From the NCBI RefSeq assembly GCF_024346875.1, contig NZ_AP024872.1:744001-808000 (forward strand): a stretch of 64,000 nt of DNA, read 5' to 3'. The DNA is from Vibrio gallicus (GTDB taxonomy: Bacteria; Pseudomonadota; Gammaproteobacteria; Enterobacterales; Vibrionaceae). Below, in pieces: positions 1 to 8,177 of the stretch. Below the pieces are notes generated by a model, which did not search any database, was not told the DNA's origin, and was given only the letters and a program-made list of their open reading frames with translations. A program made the translations under genes and the position numbers. Numbering within the stretch: position 1 is the stretch's first letter; each line of letters begins with the position of its first letter.

Positions 1-351
1 CTAGGCGCTGGTGGGTTCCCCTCAATCGATTTTGACAAGGGCGAATGCACTTTTTGTGAAAAATGTGCCGAGGTATGTCCCGAGCCTATCTTTAGGCCAA
101 CAAGCACAATACCTTGGAAAATCAAGGCTACAATTAAACCGTCTTGTCTCGCTATACAGAATGTAGAGTGTCGAACTTGCAGCGATGTTTGTGAGCCTTT
201 CGCAATACAATTTGCTCTTCAGATTGGGCGAGTGGCGCAACCTAAACTAGACTCAAACTTATGTACTGGTTGCGGTGCATGTGTAAGCGCATGCCCAGTA
301 ACCGCCATCTCTATGTCCGACGAAAAAGAGGGTTCAAATGCCGGCCAATGA
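1..351 (+). CDS. napF: Ferredoxin-type protein NapF, 5' truncated
   Basis: Only the C-terminal 116 codons are in the window, read in frame 1 to the TGA at 349-351. Three cysteine clusters of the 4Fe-4S type are visible: CTFCEKCAEVCP, then CRTCSDVCEP, then CTGCGACVSACP. This is the pattern of NapF, a cytoplasmic iron-sulfur protein that helps mature or energise the catalytic subunit NapA. The 3' end overlaps the start of napD by 14 bases, so the genes are translationally coupled. The promoter lies outside the window. Confidence 0.93.
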   Translation, partial: LGAGGFPSIDFDKGECTFCEKCAEVCPEPIFRPTSTIPWKIKATIKPSCLAIQNVECRTCSDVCEPFAIQFALQIGRVAQPKLDSNLCTGCGACVSACPVTAISMSDEKEGSNAGQ

Positions 352-643
352 AGTACACATCTCCAGCTTCGTAGTTTACTGCTCACCAGAACGCATAGAC
401 TCCGTAAGACAGTTTATTAATCAACTCGAAGGCACAGAAATCTATGCTGAGAGTGAAGATGGCAAATTTGTCGTGGTAATGGAAACTGAAAATCAAGGAT
501 TTATTACTACAGCAATAGACCAAATAAATGAATTTTCCGGAGTGGTTAACACCGCTCTGGTTTATCACCAGATTGAAGCAGACATAACAAAACTAGACGC
601 CGACATTCATGCAACGGTTACTACCGATGCCAGCATCGGTTAA
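338..643 (+). CDS. napD: NapD, Tat-signal chaperone for NapA
   Basis: A 101-residue protein with the small NapD fold: an N-terminal segment VHISSFVVYC and a central acidic region. In the family NapD binds the twin-arginine signal peptide of NapA and delays export until the cofactor is loaded. It starts inside the end of napF and is followed 24 bases later by napA. Length and position agree with NapD elsewhere. Confidence 0.93.
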   Translation: MPANEVHISSFVVYCSPERIDSVRQFINQLEGTEIYAESEDGKFVVVMETENQGFITTAIDQINEFSGVVNTALVYHQIEADITKLDADIHATVTTDASIG

Positions 644-667
644 CTGATTAGTGCAAGAGGATTGACT

Positions 668-3154
668 ATGAAAATGACAAGACGCGAGTTTGTGAAAGCA
701 AACGCAGCTGCTTCGGCAGCAGCGATAGCTGGAATTTCACTTCCCGCCCAAGCAACCAACCTTATCGCAAGCTCTGACCAAACCAAGATTAAGTGGGATA
801 AAGCCCCATGCCGCTTTTGTGGTACTGGATGTTCCGTGCTGGTGGGTACCCAAAATGGTCGAGTAGTTGCTACCCAGGGTGATCCAGAAGCTCCTGTCAA
901 CAAGGGACTTAACTGTATCAAGGGTTACTTCTTATCTAAAATCATGTACGGCGAAGACCGCCTAACCAAGCCCCTACTTCGTATGAAGAATGGGAAATAT
1001 GATAAAGATGGTGACTTTGCTCCTGTTTCTTGGGATGTTGCTTTCGATACCATGGCTGAAAAATGGAAAGCGGCTCTTAAAAAATCAGGCCCTACCAGCG
1101 TCGGCATGTTTGGTTCTGGTCAGTGGACGGTAATGGAAGGTTATGCGGCTTCTAAGTTGATGAAAGCAGGCTTCCGCTCAAATAACATTGACCCGAATGC
1201 ACGCCACTGTATGGCATCAGCGGTTGGTGGCTTTATGCGTACCTTCGGTATCGATGAGCCAATGGGTTGCTATGATGACTTCGAACACGCAGATACGTTT
1301 GTGCTTTGGGGCTCGAACATGGCTGAAATGCACCCAGTACTATGGACTCGCATTGCAGACCGCCGTCTAAGCCATCCTCACGTGCGCGTCAATGTACTCT
1401 CAACCTATCACCATCGCTCATTCGAATTGGCTGATCATGGCTACATTTTCCATCCTCAATCTGACTTGGCGATTGCGAACTTTATCGCAAACTACATTAT
1501 TCAAAACAACAAAGTAAACCAAGACTTTGTTAATAAGCATACTCACTTCAAGCAGGCTACAACTGATATTGGCTATGGCTTGCGTGATGATGACCCTCTT
1601 CAAATGGAAGCTGCAAACCCTAACTCAGGGGCAATGAGCTCTATATCTTTTAAAGAGTATGCTAAATCGGTTGAACCTTATACCGTTGAGAAAGCCAGTG
1701 AGATCTCTGGAGTAGAAAAAGACAAGCTTATCCATCTTGCTGAGCAATATGCCGATCCTAATATCAAGATCATGTCGCTATGGACTATGGGTATGAACCA
1801 GCACACCCGTGGGGTATGGATGAATAGCTTGGTTTATAACATCCACTTGTTAACCGGTAAGATTTCTACCCCGGGTAACTCTCCGTTCTCATTGACCGGC
1901 CAACCGTCGGCATGTGGTACTGCACGTGAAGTAGGTACCTTCTCTCACCGTCTGCCTGCAGATTTGGTGGTTGCGAATCCGAAGCACCGTGCGATTGCAG
2001 AGAAGATATGGAAACTGCCGGAAGGAACCATTCCAGCAAAACCAGGCTTTCATGCTGTTGTACAAGACCGCATGTTGCACGATGGCAAGCTAAACGCTTA
2101 CTGGGTTATGTGTAACAACAACCTGCAAGCCGGTCCAAATATCAATGCGGAACGCCTGCCTGGTTATCGTAATCCTGAAAACTTCATTGTGTGCTCAGAC
2201 CCATACCCAACTGCGACCGCGCAAGCGTCCGACCTTATCCTTCCAACGGCAATGTGGATCGAAAAAGAAGGCGCATACGGTAATGCAGAGCGTCGTACCC
2301 AAGCATGGTATCAACAAGTTGAAACCGTAGGCGAGTCCAAATCTGACCTATGGCAGATTATGGAGTTTTCAAAGCGCTTCAAGGTTGAAGAAATCTGGGG
2401 TGAAGAGTTACTTGCTAAAGCGCCTGAGTATCGCGGAAAAACCATGTACGACATACTGTACAAAAACGGTCACGTTGATAAATATCCGCTATCAGAAGCG
2501 CAAGAACTCAACGATGACGCACACGACCAAGGCTTCTATGTACAAAAAGGCTTGTTTGAAGAGTACGCCTCATTTGGTCGCGGTCATGGGCACGATCTTG
2601 CGCCATATGACCACTACCATACTGTACGCGGTCTTCGCTGGCCGGTAGTTGACGGCAAAGAAACCCTATGGCGCTTTAAAAACGGTACGGATCCATACGC
2701 TAAACGTGAAGGTTGGGACTTCTATGGCAAACCAGATGGCAAGGCATGGATTATTTCTGCGCCATATGAGGCTCCACCTGAGGTGCCAAATGAAGAGTTT
2801 GATATGTGGCTATGTACCGGCCGTGTGCTAGAGCACTGGCATACAGGTACCATGACCCGTCGCGTTCCTGAATTGTATAAAGCGGTTCCGGATGCCTTGG
2901 TGTACATGCACCCAGATGATGCGAAAGCAAAAGGCTTACGCCGTGGTGAAGAGGCTTTAATTTCCAATAAACGTGGCGAAATTAGAGTTCGTGTCGAGAC
3001 TCGTGGACGAAACCGCCCACCTAAAGGGCTGATATTCATCCCATTCTTCGATGCGCGCATTCTGGTCAATAAATTAATTCTTGATGCTACCGATCCGCTT
3101 TCTAAGCAGACCGACTTCAAGAAGTGTCCAGTTAAAATCACCAAAGTGGCCTAA
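668..3154 (+). CDS. napA: Periplasmic nitrate reductase catalytic subunit NapA
   Basis: 828 residues; reduces nitrate to nitrite in the periplasm with a bis-MGD molybdenum centre and one 4Fe-4S cluster. The N-terminus has a twin-arginine motif (TRREFVKA) and a hydrophobic stretch ending near AQA. Cluster cysteines are at about 48, 51, 55 and 83 (CRFCGTGC and NCIKG). The molybdenum ligand is the Cys at about 181 in NARHCMAS. I start at ATG 668, not the in-frame TTG at 662, because AGAGG at 656-660 is then well spaced and the product begins like other NapA proteins. It lies between napD and napB. Confidence 0.97.
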   Translation: MKMTRREFVKANAAASAAAIAGISLPAQATNLIASSDQTKIKWDKAPCRFCGTGCSVLVGTQNGRVVATQGDPEAPVNKGLNCIKGYFLSKIMYGEDRLTKPLLRMKNGKYDKDGDFAPVSWDVAFDTMAEKWKAALKKSGPTSVGMFGSGQWTVMEGYAASKLMKAGFRSNNIDPNARHCMASAVGGFMRTFGIDEPMGCYDDFEHADTFVLWGSNMAEMHPVLWTRIADRRLSHPHVRVNVLSTYHHRSFELADHGYIFHPQSDLAIANFIANYIIQNNKVNQDFVNKHTHFKQATTDIGYGLRDDDPLQMEAANPNSGAMSSISFKEYAKSVEPYTVEKASEISGVEKDKLIHLAEQYADPNIKIMSLWTMGMNQHTRGVWMNSLVYNIHLLTGKISTPGNSPFSLTGQPSACGTAREVGTFSHRLPADLVVANPKHRAIAEKIWKLPEGTIPAKPGFHAVVQDRMLHDGKLNAYWVMCNNNLQAGPNINAERLPGYRNPENFIVCSDPYPTATAQASDLILPTAMWIEKEGAYGNAERRTQAWYQQVETVGESKSDLWQIMEFSKRFKVEEIWGEELLAKAPEYRGKTMYDILYKNGHVDKYPLSEAQELNDDAHDQGFYVQKGLFEEYASFGRGHGHDLAPYDHYHTVRGLRWPVVDGKETLWRFKNGTDPYAKREGWDFYGKPDGKAWIISAPYEAPPEVPNEEFDMWLCTGRVLEHWHTGTMTRRVPELYKAVPDALVYMHPDDAKAKGLRRGEEALISNKRGEIRVRVETRGRNRPPKGLIFIPFFDARILVNKLILDATDPLSKQTDFKKCPVKITKVA

Positions 3155-3218
3155 GGCCTTTAGTCAATTGGGGTCAGTTAGTATGGCCCTTACAACTTGC
3201 CATGTGGCGGAGAAAAAA

Positions 3219-3683
3219 ATGATGAAGAAGCTACTGCTTGCTCTATTATCGATTGGTGTTTTAGGTGCCGGGATCGCAAAAGCAGAACTCAATAACCCTG
3301 GGGGCATCGGGGGAGTTGAGTCTCTACGCGGTACTGCCGAGCTTGAAGACACACGTCCTGCAGACGAATTTAAAAAGTTCCCTCGCGAACAATCTCTTCC
3401 TGATAGCAACTATGTGTATCAACCTCCAATGGTTCCACATAATGTTCGCTCGTATGAAGTAGATCTAAACGCAAACAAATGCCTGTCTTGTCATAGCTGG
3501 AAGAATGCTAAAGAAATGGGTGCAACCAAAATCAGTGTTACGCACTACGTGAACCGAGAAGATGCAGTATTGGCCGACGTATCCCCGCGTCGCTACTTCT
3601 GCTTACAATGTCACGTACCACAAGCAAACGCTAAGCCTCTAGTAGAGAACAAATTTGAAAGCGTTGACTCGCTTAAAGACTAA
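3219..3683 (+). CDS. napB: Nitrate reductase cytochrome c subunit NapB
   Basis: 154 residues with a cleavable signal peptide ending around AKA. Two c-type haem sites are present, CLSCH at 88-92 and CLQCH at 128-132, as expected for the dihaem NapB that passes electrons to NapA in the periplasm. The open frame extends upstream to about 3081 inside napA, but GGCGGAG at 3206-3212 places the real start at the tandem ATG codons 3219/3222. napC follows after 31 bases. Confidence 0.95.
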   Translation: MMKKLLLALLSIGVLGAGIAKAELNNPGGIGGVESLRGTAELEDTRPADEFKKFPREQSLPDSNYVYQPPMVPHNVRSYEVDLNANKCLSCHSWKNAKEMGATKISVTHYVNREDAVLADVSPRRYFCLQCHVPQANAKPLVENKFESVDSLKD

Positions 3684-3714
3684 CCTTGCTAGTAGTTAAT
3701 AGAAGAGGCTATTT

Positions 3715-4287
3715 ATGAAATTATTAAAAGCGTTTTGGAAGAGGCTAACAAAGCCAAGTAAAGCTGCGGTAGGTGTCGTGCTTTTCTTGGGATTTGCTGG
3801 TGGTCTTCTATTCTGGGGCGCACTCCACACCGGCCTAGAAGCGACAAATACCGAAGAATTTTGTTCAGGCTGTCACGCCCCTATTGTAAAAGAGATCAAA
3901 GAAACGATTCACTATTCGAATCGATCTGGGGTACGCGCAATCTGTTCAGATTGCCACGTACCTCACAATTGGACGGATAAGATCGTGCGTAAAGTGCAGG
4001 CATCTAAAGAGATTGTGTATCACTTTCTTGGTACCATCGATACTGAAGAAAAGTTCCAAGCTCGACGTGGTCACTTAGCTGAGCGTGAGTGGGCTCGTAT
4101 GAAAGATAACGACTCATTAGAGTGCCGAAACTGCCATAAATTTGAGTATATGGACTTCTCTGAGCAGAGCTCTCGAAGCGCACAGCAGCACTCCACAGCG
4201 CTTGCTTCTGGCGAAAAGACGTGTGTAGATTGCCACAAAGGTATCGCACATAAATTACCTGATATGCATGGCGTAAAAGGTTGGTAA
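3715..4287 (+). CDS. napC: Tetrahaem quinol dehydrogenase NapC
   Basis: 190 residues of the NapC/NirT family. One N-terminal membrane anchor (about residues 18-38) is followed by four CXXCH haem sites: CSGCH 50, CSDCH 77, CRNCH 137 and CVDCH 170. NapC takes electrons from the quinol pool and gives them to NapB and NapA. No napG/napH genes appear, so the operon is the napFDABC form and NapC is the likely sole electron entry. Confidence 0.96.
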   Translation: MKLLKAFWKRLTKPSKAAVGVVLFLGFAGGLLFWGALHTGLEATNTEEFCSGCHAPIVKEIKETIHYSNRSGVRAICSDCHVPHNWTDKIVRKVQASKEIVYHFLGTIDTEEKFQARRGHLAEREWARMKDNDSLECRNCHKFEYMDFSEQSSRSAQQHSTALASGEKTCVDCHKGIAHKLPDMHGVKGW

Positions 4288-4296
4288 GGAAAAGTT

Positions 4297-4434
4297 ATGA
4301 GTCGATTAGAATACATAATTTGGCATATACTAGGCTATAGCGCGATGCCTTTCATTATACTCACTGGATTTGCAGCGGTTGCGGTTATTTGTGTTTGGCT
4401 TCTGTCTATCACCTCAGATAAAGAACCTAGCTAA
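4297..4434 (+). CDS. 45-aa one-helix membrane protein of the nap locus (TIGR02808-like)
   Basis: A 45-codon frame starts ten bases after napC with ATG at 4297, behind AAGGAAAAG. The product begins MSRLEYIIWH, has one long hydrophobic segment (about residues 11-38) and ends DKEPS. From memory it matches the very short TIGR02808 family, described near nap genes in Vibrio and Photobacterium. It is co-directional with the operon and comes just before its terminator, so it is probably co-transcribed. Its function is unknown; a small accessory or stabilising subunit of the NapC complex is only a guess. Confidence 0.8.
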   Translation: MSRLEYIIWHILGYSAMPFIILTGFAAVAVICVWLLSITSDKEPS

Positions 4435-4452
4435 CGCGAAGCATCAGATCAT

Positions 4453-4490
4453 AAAAGGCTCAATACGCACCTGCGTATTGAGCCTTTTTT
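4453..4490 (+). terminator. Rho-independent terminator of the nap operon
   Basis: A long stem (AGGCTCAATACGCA pairing with TGCGTATTGAGCCT, 2-base loop) is followed by six T. The IS begins three bases after the T-run and its target duplication includes those six T. Confidence 0.92.
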
Positions 4491-4495
4491 ATGGT

Positions 4496-5689
4496 TCATC
4501 GCGGCTTTCCGGGGAAGGCCGCTTTTATCTTCATAAAGAAGTAATCCGTATCTCGGTACCCATAGCCCATTCTTTTGATTAGCTTGATCTTGTTATTAAT
4601 CCCTTCCAAGGTGCATGTATTTAAATGATACAAAGCTGAAGACACTATCCCATGAAGGTACGGTTTCAGCTTTTTAGCGAAGTTTATGAGCGGTTTTACT
4701 CCGCTTTCATGGACTTGCTGCCACCATATTTCCCAAAGGTCTTTGGCTTGTTTTTCCGAGTCGCAGTACCAGAGCTCCTTGAGCTGAGCACCAAGTAAAT
4801 GGGTCACCATTAAGTCACGGTTAACCGCAAGTATTTCATCCAGGTAACTTTGTTGCTTAGTATTTAAGTTCTCTCTATTTTTCAGTAATACCCAACGTGA
4901 GCGCTTGACCCAACGCCGTGCACTTTTGTCATCTTTAAGTTGGTTGGCTTGATCTACTCGAACTCTATCCATAACTTCTCGACCAAACTTAGCGACGACA
5001 TGAAAAAGGTCATAGACAATACAAGCCTTTGGACAATGAGCTTGAACCTCTAGGTCAAAAGCGGTGTTCATATCCATTGCCACAACTTCGATATTTTGAG
5101 CATGCTCTCCAAGCATTTCAAAGAACGGACGTATATCTTTACGACTTCTACCTAGACCAATCCAAAGTACTTGATGCGTTTGTGCATCGGCGATAACAGT
5201 GGCGTAACGATGCCCCTTGAATATGGCAAACTCATCCATGACCAGTTGACGCAAACAACCCCAAGGAACCTCAGGTACGACACGCTTCAGACGTTGCTTA
5301 TCTATTTCTTTGATGGTGTGCCAGTGCACCCCAGTAAGCTCTGAAATGTGTTTGATGGGTAGCAATGGTAATAGATTCTCAATGTAATCAATCAGCCGAT
5401 TGGTAAGGCGAGAATATGGCTTAACCCAAGAAATAGACTCAGTCTTGATACCACAATTTGAACACCTGATGCGCCGAGTTTGAACGAGTAATTCGACGGG
5501 TGTGCCTAGCATCATCGCATCCTTAAGCGTTCGCCACTGAGTGTCATGAATAGAGTCAGAAACTTGACCACAAGAACAGTATGCAGGGGTATCAGGAATT
5601 AAGGTGATAGAGATTAATGAATCAGTTTTATAAGACTTTACGATCTGAAAGCCTTCCCAGAACGACGATAGGAAAGTATTATTCGGCAT
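4496..5689 (-). CDS. ISL3-family transposase
   Basis: 397 residues. An N-terminal zinc-binding region has CSCG and later CSNCG. It is followed by an HTH-like part (HISELTGVHWHTIKEIDK) and a DDE catalytic core: VMDEFAIFKGH for the first Asp, VVAMDMNTAF for the second, and LEGINNKIKLIKRMGYG for the Glu. These are hallmarks of ISL3 transposases. The stop codon lies inside the left terminal repeat. A hairpin sits just upstream of the ATG. Confidence 0.94.
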   Translation of the reverse strand: MPNNTFLSSFWEGFQIVKSYKTDSLISITLIPDTPAYCSCGQVSDSIHDTQWRTLKDAMMLGTPVELLVQTRRIRCSNCGIKTESISWVKPYSRLTNRLIDYIENLLPLLPIKHISELTGVHWHTIKEIDKQRLKRVVPEVPWGCLRQLVMDEFAIFKGHRYATVIADAQTHQVLWIGLGRSRKDIRPFFEMLGEHAQNIEVVAMDMNTAFDLEVQAHCPKACIVYDLFHVVAKFGREVMDRVRVDQANQLKDDKSARRWVKRSRWVLLKNRENLNTKQQSYLDEILAVNRDLMVTHLLGAQLKELWYCDSEKQAKDLWEIWWQQVHESGVKPLINFAKKLKPYLHGIVSSALYHLNTCTLEGINNKIKLIKRMGYGYRDTDYFFMKIKAAFPGKPR

Positions 5690-5690
5690 G

Positions 5691-5751
5691 AAAACGGTAG
5701 TTTGTGAAAGGTTGTGTTTGGCGATGTAACCTTACCACTAACTACCGTTTT
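5691..5751. other. Hairpin immediately upstream of the transposase start
   Basis: A perfect 12-base inverted repeat, AAAACGGTAGTT (5691-5702) and AACTACCGTTTT (5740-5751), lies one base before the transposase ATG. Such structures in IS elements commonly block translation from transcripts that enter from outside. That role is inferred. Confidence 0.6.
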
Positions 5752-6044
5752 TGTTTTCAGTTCCCACTAATCCGCGATGAACCTTTTTTATTCTATAACA
5801 TTACATTTTCAGTCTAAACTTATCCTAAGGCATCTAATCTTGGGTGAAGAAAGCGATTAAATGTAACCAAGCTATGCAACCTGTATTATAATGTACCAAA
5901 GTTTAAATTTCGTACAAACTGTGGGCGGTATCATAGATTATCAACCCCCAATAAACACAGCTCAAACTTTTAGCCCTACGGCGATGATTTATACTAATAA
6001 AGGCGTAAAGTTAACCCATATTCAATCACTCATGAGGTGCTACC

Positions 6045-6197
6045 ATGATATATAGCCAACATGCAGAAGAGATCAACCGTTCTACCAAAAAAGGCATTTT
6101 GCCTCTAATTGGCATTGTTATTGCGGTTAAATTACTTCTTGTCGCAGTCCCTGCGTTAATAGCTTCTATGCACAGTTTAGGTCATTTCTTCTTTTAA
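6045..6197 (+). CDS. 50-aa membrane protein, unknown function
   Basis: A 50-codon frame with ATG at 6045 and GAGGTG seven bases upstream. The product starts MIYSQHAEEINRSTKKG, then has a hydrophobic stretch of about 25 residues and ends HSLGHFFF. I do not recognise a family. A clear ribosome binding site and a terminator 30 bases after the stop support a real single-gene unit. The 5784-6044 stretch upstream has a possible -10 box (TATAAT at 5887) but no convincing -35. Confidence 0.6.
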   Translation: MIYSQHAEEINRSTKKGILPLIGIVIAVKLLLVAVPALIASMHSLGHFFF

Positions 6198-6228
6198 TTT
6201 TACCAATTTGATGTACTAAACAAAGCCA

Positions 6229-6256
6229 AAAGCGCACTCTATCGGTGCGCTTTTTT
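6229..6256. terminator. Bidirectional terminator between convergent genes
   Basis: AAAGCGCAC and GTGCGCTTT form a 9-base stem with a 7-base loop and a T-run to the right. It lies between the 50-aa gene and the convergent BamA-like gene. Confidence 0.85.
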
Positions 6257-6288
6257 ATTCCTCATTGCGAATTTGCACAAGCCAAAAA

Positions 6289-7461
6289 CTAAAAAACTTC
6301 GTTTACATTAAAATAAAATAGGGTTTCATCTTCACCTACGCCCAGATCGGCTCGTAGATTAATTCGTCCCTTAAGTCGATACCTAAGCCCCGCTCCATAG
6401 GTGCTCATTACATCATCATTAAGCTGATGTAACTGCTCACCAATCGAGCCTACTCCAACCCAAAATACACTCCCCCAGCGACGGTATATTGGTAAACGAT
6501 ATTCAGCTTGCATCATTGCCATCTGCTCATCTCGGTAACGCCCTAAAATATAACCACGCATAGCGTATGCGCCGCCAAGATCGGGTAGACGATTCCATGG
6601 TACATCTCCGGAGGTGAGGTTTGCTTGTCCTTGCATAGCCAGCACTCCAGGAAACGGCTCTAAGTCAATGAAATGCGCTGCCTCAATCTCATATTGACCA
6701 AACGATGCCGAATCTAAGGTGCTGTAATGCGCCCCCACATCAACTTGTAACAAGGTGCCTTGTTGGGTATTTTCAACATAGTCACGGCTGTCGTAGCGAG
6801 CACTAATAAACGCACCAAATGAGGTATTTGATTCAAGGTCAGCAAAAAGGATTGGATTACCATTTATGACTTCATCACCAATCTCTGGGTTTCGCGTATC
6901 AACAAACGTGACATTCCCTCCGACCCCCACAAACCAGGCGTCTGCAATACGCTGATACCAGCGTGGGGTCGCTTCAATCAAGGTCTCGGTATAAAGAACC
7001 TTATTGTCACGATTACTTGCCGATTGATAACCTCGACCATAATAAACCACAGGTTCATCATGAACCTCCGACTCAAGTTCAAAGCGGTTGTCACCATTAT
7101 TCAAAAAAGTGGTGTTATCGAACGTGACCCCAATAGATAAGTTGGTCGAGATATAAGAATTTATTACAAATGACGAAGGCTGCTCCATGCCTTGCGCTGA
7201 ATCGGTCTTATACAAGCCGATAATCAGAGCGCCACCTCCAAACTCCTGCTCAGGGTTATAAAATACCGAGGGAATGTAGCTCATATCGACCCCTTTGCTG
7301 GGATCAAACCCGCCATCTGCTCCCACAAAATCAAAGGCATTATCTAGCCATGTGGGTTGTGCATCAGCAGGGGTGGCAAACAGTGGCTCGACCGCAACAC
7401 TGATCGGGCTCAATAGAAGACAGGTACTCACACTAAGGCAAGTTAGGTATTTTGATGACAT
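6289..7461 (-). CDS. BamA/TamA-type outer membrane beta-barrel protein
   Basis: 390 residues with a signal peptide (cut near SVA) and a long series of alternating beta-strand segments ending in VF, as in outer membrane barrels. The C-terminal part has the surface antigen D15 look: GGAYAMRGYILGRYRD resembles the conserved RGY/F loop motif of the BamA family. No clear POTRA repeats precede the barrel, so this is a short barrel-only relative, not BamA. The start is ATG 7461 because AAGGAG lies five bases upstream; a GTG two codons earlier is less likely. Confidence 0.72.
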   Translation of the reverse strand: MSSKYLTCLSVSTCLLLSPISVAVEPLFATPADAQPTWLDNAFDFVGADGGFDPSKGVDMSYIPSVFYNPEQEFGGGALIIGLYKTDSAQGMEQPSSFVINSYISTNLSIGVTFDNTTFLNNGDNRFELESEVHDEPVVYYGRGYQSASNRDNKVLYTETLIEATPRWYQRIADAWFVGVGGNVTFVDTRNPEIGDEVINGNPILFADLESNTSFGAFISARYDSRDYVENTQQGTLLQVDVGAHYSTLDSASFGQYEIEAAHFIDLEPFPGVLAMQGQANLTSGDVPWNRLPDLGGAYAMRGYILGRYRDEQMAMMQAEYRLPIYRRWGSVFWVGVGSIGEQLHQLNDDVMSTYGAGLRYRLKGRINLRADLGVGEDETLFYFNVNEVF

Positions 7462-7575
7462 TAGCACTCCTTGCTAGACAAATGAGCGGTATGTGTCGGT
7501 TTTAACTAGACTTTTTCAAACGCTCTCGACTATTCTAACCAATGAAACATTTAATTAACAACACTAGAGACCTAT

Positions 7576-8130
7576 ATGAAGTGGATTTCAACACTGATCG
7601 CAACCTTAACGCTGACCGCCTGTGTCACGAGCACGCCTGAACATGAAAATAATTTTTCTATCGGTGTGGTTATAAGTGGTGATTTTCAGTTTATTCCGAC
7701 CCATGCAAAAACCTACGCGTGGCATCCAGATTCAGGTAAAACCTATATCAACAAAGATATGAACCAAGATGAACTTAGAAAGGTATTTAACCACGCCATT
7801 GAGAAAACACTTGCTGATAAAGGCTATATTCGAGTGGACATTGCTAATACCCCGCAATTTATTGTGGGTTATGGGCTCGCTATTGAATCACAGCTTTCAG
7901 ATGATGAGCTCTTTGCTAAGACTCAGCTGAGCACTGGTATTCCAGCACAAGACTTTAAGGGAAGTGACGAGAAAGGCACCCTATTTATCGCTTTGTTTGA
8001 TTACCCTATGCTGACCCCAAAATGGAAGGCTCTCGCTCAAAGTGGAGCGGCATCAGGCAAAAGTGGCCAGAAACAGCGAATAGAGGATTATGTGACCACT
8101 GTTTTAAGAGACTTACCAGCGGCGCGCTAA
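7576..8130 (+). CDS. DUF4136-type lipoprotein
   Basis: 184 residues. A lipoprotein signal is clear: short basic start, hydrophobic core and lipobox LTAC with Cys at 16. The rest resembles DUF4136 proteins: an early beta segment with KTYAWHPDSGK, a later GYGLAI region and a C-terminal helix with DYVTTVLRDLP. The function is unknown and the location is probably the outer membrane's inner face. It is divergent from the BamA-like gene, with about 114 bases between them. Confidence 0.75.
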   Translation: MKWISTLIATLTLTACVTSTPEHENNFSIGVVISGDFQFIPTHAKTYAWHPDSGKTYINKDMNQDELRKVFNHAIEKTLADKGYIRVDIANTPQFIVGYGLAIESQLSDDELFAKTQLSTGIPAQDFKGSDEKGTLFIALFDYPMLTPKWKALAQSGAASGKSGQKQRIEDYVTTVLRDLPAAR

Positions 8131-8143
8131 GTTAGTAATAAAG

Positions 8144-8172
8144 TAAACAGCCTCCAAACAGGAGGCTGTTTA
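8144..8172. terminator. Bidirectional terminator
   Basis: TAAACAGCCTCC and GGAGGCTGTTTA form a perfect 12-base stem with a five-base loop, between the lipoprotein gene and the convergent ABC transporter gene. Confidence 0.85.
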
Positions 8173-8177
8173 CACAT

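Larger units (their letters stand above)
4493..5783 (-). mobile_element. ISL3-family insertion sequence, complete, 1291 bp
   Basis: The ends carry a perfect 12-base inverted repeat, GGTTCATCGCGG at 4493-4504 and its complement CCGCGATGAACC at 5772-5783. The flanks 4485-4492 and 5784-5791 are both TTTTTTAT, an 8-base target duplication, the size usual for ISL3. One intact transposase gene fills the element. Matching duplications and an open frame suggest a fairly recent, possibly active insertion. Confidence 0.93.

Noticed and set aside
22..240. 72-aa minus-strand frame at the window start
   Set aside because: Antisense to napF, whose iron-sulfur motifs fix the true frame.
662..667. TTG at 662 as the napA start
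   Set aside because: ATG 668 gives the usual NapA N-terminus and a better-spaced ribosome binding site.
2722..3144. 140-aa minus-strand frame inside napA
   Set aside because: Fully antisense to a conserved gene; shadow of napA codons.
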